A DNA stretch of 11,069 nucleotides, from positions 1-11,069 of the forward strand of contig DAOVRE010000027.1 of assembly GCA_030628305.1 (NCBI GenBank), in the 5' to 3' direction. This document shows positions 7,026 through 11,069 of the stretch, one piece after another (position 1 is the stretch's first letter; every line of letters starts with the position of its first letter). This stretch comes from Candidatus Heimdallarchaeota archaeon. Lineage in GTDB: Archaea > Asgardarchaeota > Heimdallarchaeia > Heimdallarchaeales > Heimdallarchaeaceae. Made by a program: the position numbers and the translations under genes. Below the pieces are notes generated by a model that was not told the origin of the DNA, did not search any database, and saw only the letters and a list, made by a program, of their open reading frames with translations.

Positions 7026-10000
7026 AGATTCCTTGGTTGGTATTTTGCAAAATTTCTTTTCATTGATATATAGTATATCCCGAAAAATATCAGAGGTATG
7101 CCCAGAAACATGCAAAGTATTAGCACGTATGGGAAAGGCAGAGTATAAGGCAATATATCATAAGACAATTCAACTAAGATTGAAGTGAAAGCTCTCTCTA
7201 GTCCATAACCTGCTAAAGCACCTAATAACAGCCCAGGTACTATTGCAGCCATGAAAAGCTCTATAGCAGAAACAAAAATGATTTGCCGCGTTGAAATCCC
7301 TATTTTCTTTAAAGCATCGTGTTTTGTTATTCGTCTCTGAAGAATTTTCAGAGGATTACTTAGACTTGTGAATATAATTGCTGCAAGACAGATAATTACA
7401 CCAAACACAAATTCCGCTACTATCATGGAATAGAAGGGGAAGTATTGTAGTAGAGCAGCATCCGCTATCTCTTTAGAACTTCGGACATCAAATCCATAAT
7501 CATCCTCAATCTCCTTCGATAATTCGATATGGTCTGTTAAAGGTTTAACTTCTATAATAAGTCGATCAAGTGAAATTCCGAAGACAGAAAGCCTATCAAA
7601 GATATTCAAAAAGTTATCTTTTGTCATTACCAGATTATATGTATATGACGGTGCTTCTCTTAAATCTCCTACATCATATATTATTGGGAAGTAATCAAAC
7701 ACTCCTGTGATATTGAAGTCTACATCATCAGCCTCTTCTTTCCTGAAAGCATATGAATCTCCTTCAGCTGTATAGAGTATTGAGAAAGGTCTAGAAACCA
7801 ACATCGTATTATCTTCCTGAAGGCTTTTGATATCCTGTTCCCAATCTTCATAGAGATTTTTCGAAGGCGTATAAGACGTTGACAAATACGTCAGAGGGTC
7901 ATCTATAATTAAAACTGACATAGTTGCAGTGCCATGACTGGCTGAAAACTGTGTAATATTTACTAGATTAGCAATACCATCGTAATCTGCCCTAAAATCA
8001 TCCAGAGAGACATTTACTAGGTTCCAATTATTGATATAAAGATCTCCACCACCATAGAAATAAGCTTGATTCATAACTTGATTTTGAATCCTCACTGGCG
8101 TTATTATGAATGGCAGCAATAATCCAATTAGTATGGTATATGTGAGGAAAGTGTTATTGAATAAATTGATATCTGATCGCACTTCAACTAATGAGAATGA
8201 TGTTATTGTTTTTCTTGCAGACCAGGAAATTTTACTTATTGCAATCATCAAAAGCTTGTGTAAATCTTTTAGTAGAAGACCCACTCCGAGCAGTAACACC
8301 ATTACACCTATCCCCATCAAATAAACGAATATCAAGGCGATTGCTTCTAAACCAAATATCATAAAATAGATACCTACGATACTCATAAGGAATAAACCTA
8401 TCCCAAAAATAATCCCTCCAACAAATATCAATAGGAAGTAATGTATTCTAAGTTGTTTGAGCAATTGTACCCACCTTCTTGGTGGTTTTACTTTTTTCTT
8501 ATCCTTTCTTGCCAAAATTATTATTCTAGGGACGGATATTAGTATTAAAATTACAAAAGTTAAACTCATTGCAATCGGAAGACTAGTCAGATTGATAGAA
8601 GATATTTGAGCATTAAATGTTAGGAACGTGTCTACTTGTAACAAAATCGGTATGAGAATCATCATTAAACCAAAACCTAACAAAGTCGAAGCTAATGATT
8701 CAAAGAGTTTCATCATAGAGTAGGAGAAAGTAATAGTCCCCGTTGAGACACCTTTTGATCTCAGAATTTTTATTTCTTGCTCAAAACTATTCCCAAATAA
8801 TTCGTTAATCTCGAAAACAAGGAACAGTGCTAGATATAATATGGGAATAGATAGAAACAAGATTAAGACTTGAGACATCAATAGAATAAGCTCAAGACCT
8901 TGAAATTCAATAATTAATTCATATCCTATGTTCCAACTACCTGATGTAGAGGATAATGGATAAGGTCCTTCAGCAATTAATAATATAATTTCCGTGATAA
9001 GGTTAGTTATTTCTTGAGCATCTGAATTTTCAAAATCATATACAAATTGTATAAATCCATATAGATGTAAATGATAGCGAGTCATATTTTCAAAATTTTT
9101 GAGAAAATACTCCGTTGGAACTAAAAGAGAATTATCATAAACTAAGCTTCTGATCGTGTCAGAGGGAATATCTTGTAGTTCACATGCATTCTCAATTTGA
9201 GAATAAGAGGGTTGTTGATATAAGCCAACAACTTTAAGCTCGATCGAATCGATATCAACGTCTCCAGGTGAGCTGGTTGCATTTATGGTTATTGCATCAT
9301 TAAGTGATATTCCATATGCTAAAGCCATGTTAACTTCCAACAAAGTTTCAAGTGGAGCTGAGGGTAATCTGCCGCTCTCTAGAAAACTTCCAATCACCGT
9401 TGAATAATTCGACATATATCCGATATAACTCAAATAGCTGATATCTTCATATGGTGATAAATGAAAGCCTACAACGCTTGTTGACAATCCATAGAAGTAA
9501 TTTTCCACCAACCTGGGCAAGACTTGTGATTTTGACCGCATCCCATACATAACCTCATCTAGAGCTTGATCGGTTATGTTCGGGTTTATCCTGTCAGCTT
9601 CTAGACCTGAAAAAGATAATAAGTCTAGGTCAAAGGTCATAGATGCCACATTATCATTCTCAAAATCTGCATTTCTTGCGTATTCTACAAATAAATTGCT
9701 TGCTTTTGAATCATATAGAGTCATACTCGTAACAATTATTGATGCAAGTATTGTGAGACCAAGAAGGCTGATAATGAGCCTTTTCTTATTAGCTTTCCAC
9801 AAAGAAAATATCACACTGAAGATATTAGTGAGATATAACCAAGAATTGATGAACACTAATTTAAATGTCGAAACATCTGGTTTAATAGGTCTTATAAGGA
9901 AATTCTTTAGTTTGACAAATCCTCTATTTATCCTTTTTCTGAAAATAAGATAAATTATTCCAAGAATTCCAGTTATAATTACAAAAATATACCAATATCT

Positions 10001-11069
10001 AATCCAGAAATATACAAAATCGGAATAATTTACTAGGTCAAATATGTACGCAATAGTTGGAAGTTCAACATTTGTATTTGTCTTAACATTTATTGACATT
10101 ATATAATGTTGTTTGAAATTATATTCATCAAGCGTTGAAGATTCTATTAAAGAAGGGTAGCTCGCTATATATGTTCTATTTTCAAAAAGTGTAATTGAAA
10201 CCCTGTCATTTGAACCTTCATCCATGTATGAATAGTAGGACATAACATCTTCTATCATAAAGGAAAATAATGAAATTGTTTGATTGTCATCCTCAACTAT
10301 TGAAATTTTATTTGATTGAGTATACCGATTGTATCCAGATGGACTAAAAATTTCAACATAAAGTGTAGTAACAAATAAGAAGAAAGATGTGTTCTGATAT
10401 GAGATCATTCTGAATTTCTCATAAGTATATACACCTAAATTGATAGAGAGAAAAGACTTCTTAGATATTGTATCATTCACAGAAAAAGAAACACTGTATA
10501 ATAGTTGAAACTCAAGCATCGCAAGATGGAATTTACCATCTTCACCAATAAATAACTGCACTCTATCATAATTACCTTCCATAACAAAAACTGTAGAATT
10601 ATAATAGGAGAGATTACCGGTTATGCCAGCAATAATAAGCGTTCTAACTGCAGTATAACTACTTTCATTATAATAAAATACATCATAAAATGCGAACAAT
10701 TCCTCATCAAGCATGTGCAGAGATACTAAATATACTGAAGTGAAAGGTAGAACAAATATTTTTTCAACAATTGTACCATTCAAATAAACTTTTGTTTGAG
10801 TAATTGAAGTTCCTGTGGTTTCTAGTTCACGAGAAAGAAGGTAAAAATAGTTATTACCAGGTATAATATCTACATTAATATAAGCTGATCTACTAGTGAA
10901 TACTTGCTTGAAATTGCTTCCATTCTCACTCCAACTAAACATCTCTATTACTGTGTTGTAAAAACCATCAGAAAAAGAGAAGAGAAGAACAACATTCTCG
11001 TCCATAGTATAGGCCTTGAAGATGTAACCTGAAAATATATTCCTAAAAATTTCTACCATTTGATTATTG
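7019..11069 (-). CDS. FtsX/MacB-type ABC permease, duplicated FtsX halves with an added N-terminal ectodomain, 5' end outside window
   Basis: Membrane subunit of the transporter, at least 1,346 residues (numbered from the first internal ATG at 11059). Residues 1-345 are beta-rich and extracellular-looking, with many sequons and repeated strand pairs; a beta-propeller-like fold is my guess. A first TM (about 349-373) anchors this part. Then comes an FtsX half: TM 427-448, a MacB-like extracellular domain (450-720, with SGRLPSAPLETLLEVN at 562-577), and TMs near 723-749, 787-807 and 826-848. Two middle TMs (about 871-896 and 898-929) follow. The second half has TM 970-988, another extracellular domain (990-1205), and TMs near 1211-1233, 1262-1284 and 1307-1331. 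The coupling-region segments ILRSKGVSTGTI and LKKIGISTRQI match between halves. No stop precedes 11059 in frame, and the ATG lacks a signal peptide, so the true start is beyond the edge. Transported or acted-on substrate is unknown. Confidence 0.9.
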   Translation of the reverse strand, partial: NNQMVEIFRNIFSGYIFKAYTMDENVVLLFSFSDGFYNTVIEMFSWSENGSNFKQVFTSRSAYINVDIIPGNNYFYLLSRELETTGTSITQTKVYLNGTIVEKIFVLPFTSVYLVSLHMLDEELFAFYDVFYYNESSYTAVRTLIIAGITGNLSYYNSTVFVMEGNYDRVQLFIGEDGKFHLAMLEFQLLYSVSFSVNDTISKKSFLSINLGVYTYEKFRMISYQNTSFFLFVTTLYVEIFSPSGYNRYTQSNKISIVEDDNQTISLFSFMIEDVMSYYSYMDEGSNDRVSITLFENRTYIASYPSLIESSTLDEYNFKQHYIMSINVKTNTNVELPTIAYIFDLVNYSDFVYFWIRYWYIFVIITGILGIIYLIFRKRINRGFVKLKNFLIRPIKPDVSTFKLVFINSWLYLTNIFSVIFSLWKANKKRLIISLLGLTILASIIVTSMTLYDSKASNLFVEYARNADFENDNVASMTFDLDLLSFSGLEADRINPNITDQALDEVMYGMRSKSQVLPRLVENYFYGLSTSVVGFHLSPYEDISYLSYIGYMSNYSTVIGSFLESGRLPSAPLETLLEVNMALAYGISLNDAITINATSSPGDVDIDSIELKVVGLYQQPSYSQIENACELQDIPSDTIRSLVYDNSLLVPTEYFLKNFENMTRYHLHLYGFIQFVYDFENSDAQEITNLITEIILLIAEGPYPLSSTSGSWNIGYELIIEFQGLELILLMSQVLILFLSIPILYLALFLVFEINELFGNSFEQEIKILRSKGVSTGTITFSYSMMKLFESLASTLLGFGLMMILIPILLQVDTFLTFNAQISSINLTSLPIAMSLTFVILILISVPRIIILARKDKKKVKPPRRWVQLLKQLRIHYFLLIFVGGIIFGIGLFLMSIVGIYFMIFGLEAIALIFVYLMGIGVMVLLLGVGLLLKDLHKLLMIAISKISWSARKTITSFSLVEVRSDINLFNNTFLTYTILIGLLLPFIITPVRIQNQVMNQAYFYGGGDLYINNWNLVNVSLDDFRADYDGIANLVNITQFSASHGTATMSVLIIDDPLTYLSTSYTPSKNLYEDWEQDIKSLQEDNTMLVSRPFSILYTAEGDSYAFRKEEADDVDFNITGVFDYFPIIYDVGDLREAPSYTYNLVMTKDNFLNIFDRLSVFGISLDRLIIEVKPLTDHIELSKEIEDDYGFDVRSSKEIADAALLQYFPFYSMIVAEFVFGVIICLAAIIFTSLSNPLKILQRRITKHDALKKIGISTRQIIFVSAIELFMAAIVPGLLLGALAGYGLERAFTSILVELSYDILPYTLPFPYVLILCMFLGIPLIFFGIYYISMKRNFAKYQPRNLE

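Noticed and set aside
7014..7115. N-terminal extension of the ABC ATPase starting at 7115
   Set aside because: It would overlap about 97 bases of the permease 3' end in another frame, while ATG 7013 begins exactly at NBD1 and has a good ribosome-binding site.
8106..9953. Plus-strand frames at 8106-8324 and 9576-9953
   Set aside because: Both lie inside the permease gene on the opposite strand. The permease frame shows clear TM and MacB-type features there, so these are shadows.
11057..11059. ATG at 11059 as the true start of the permease
   Set aside because: The frame remains open to the edge, and the protein would begin in the middle of an extracellular-type domain without a signal peptide.
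1..11069. CRISPR arrays, tRNA or rRNA genes, insertion sequences, integrase sites
   Set aside because: Reading by eye, I saw no regularly spaced repeats, transposase motifs, or tRNA/rRNA-like stretches. Nearly all of the window is accounted for by the five genes.

Overview
The window looks like part of an archaeal chromosome or metagenome contig. It is AT-rich and densely coded. It has TATA-box-like promoter sequence, oligo-T runs just after stop codons, and very large surface proteins rich in Asn-X-Ser/Thr sequons. One of these is a membrane-anchored protein ending in a cytoplasmic zinc ribbon. The overall style recalls Asgard archaea, but no marker gene here fixes the lineage, so that placement is a weak inference.

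Layout from left to right. (1) At 1-1189, minus strand, is a UDP-glucose 6-dehydrogenase cut by the left edge, with its catalytic cysteine intact. (2) A 107-base divergent intergenic region (1190-1296) holds a perfect 12-bp palindrome, two TTGTCCA repeats and a TATA-like element. (3) At 1297-2604, plus strand, is an HD-domain phosphohydrolase of the SAMHD1/COG1078 type with every metal ligand I can align. (4) From 2619 to the right edge, all on the minus strand and transcribed right to left, lie three genes. The first is a giant FtsX/MacB-type permease (7019 to beyond 11069). It is followed after 5 bases by an ABC ATPase with two nucleotide-binding domains on one chain (5280-7013). After a further 57 bases comes a large secreted, membrane-anchored protein with a C-terminal zinc ribbon (2619-5222).

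The most interesting part is this right-hand cluster. The permease carries both FtsX halves on one chain plus an extra N-terminal extracellular domain with its own membrane anchor. The ATPase carries both NBDs on one chain. Two polypeptides therefore appear to make a complete, asymmetric MacB/LolCDE-like (type VII) transporter. These transporters usually couple cytoplasmic ATP hydrolysis to work outside the membrane rather than classical substrate passage. The downstream ectodomain/zinc-ribbon protein is a candidate partner by position only. The dehydrogenase and the HD hydrolase have no evident functional tie to the transporter.
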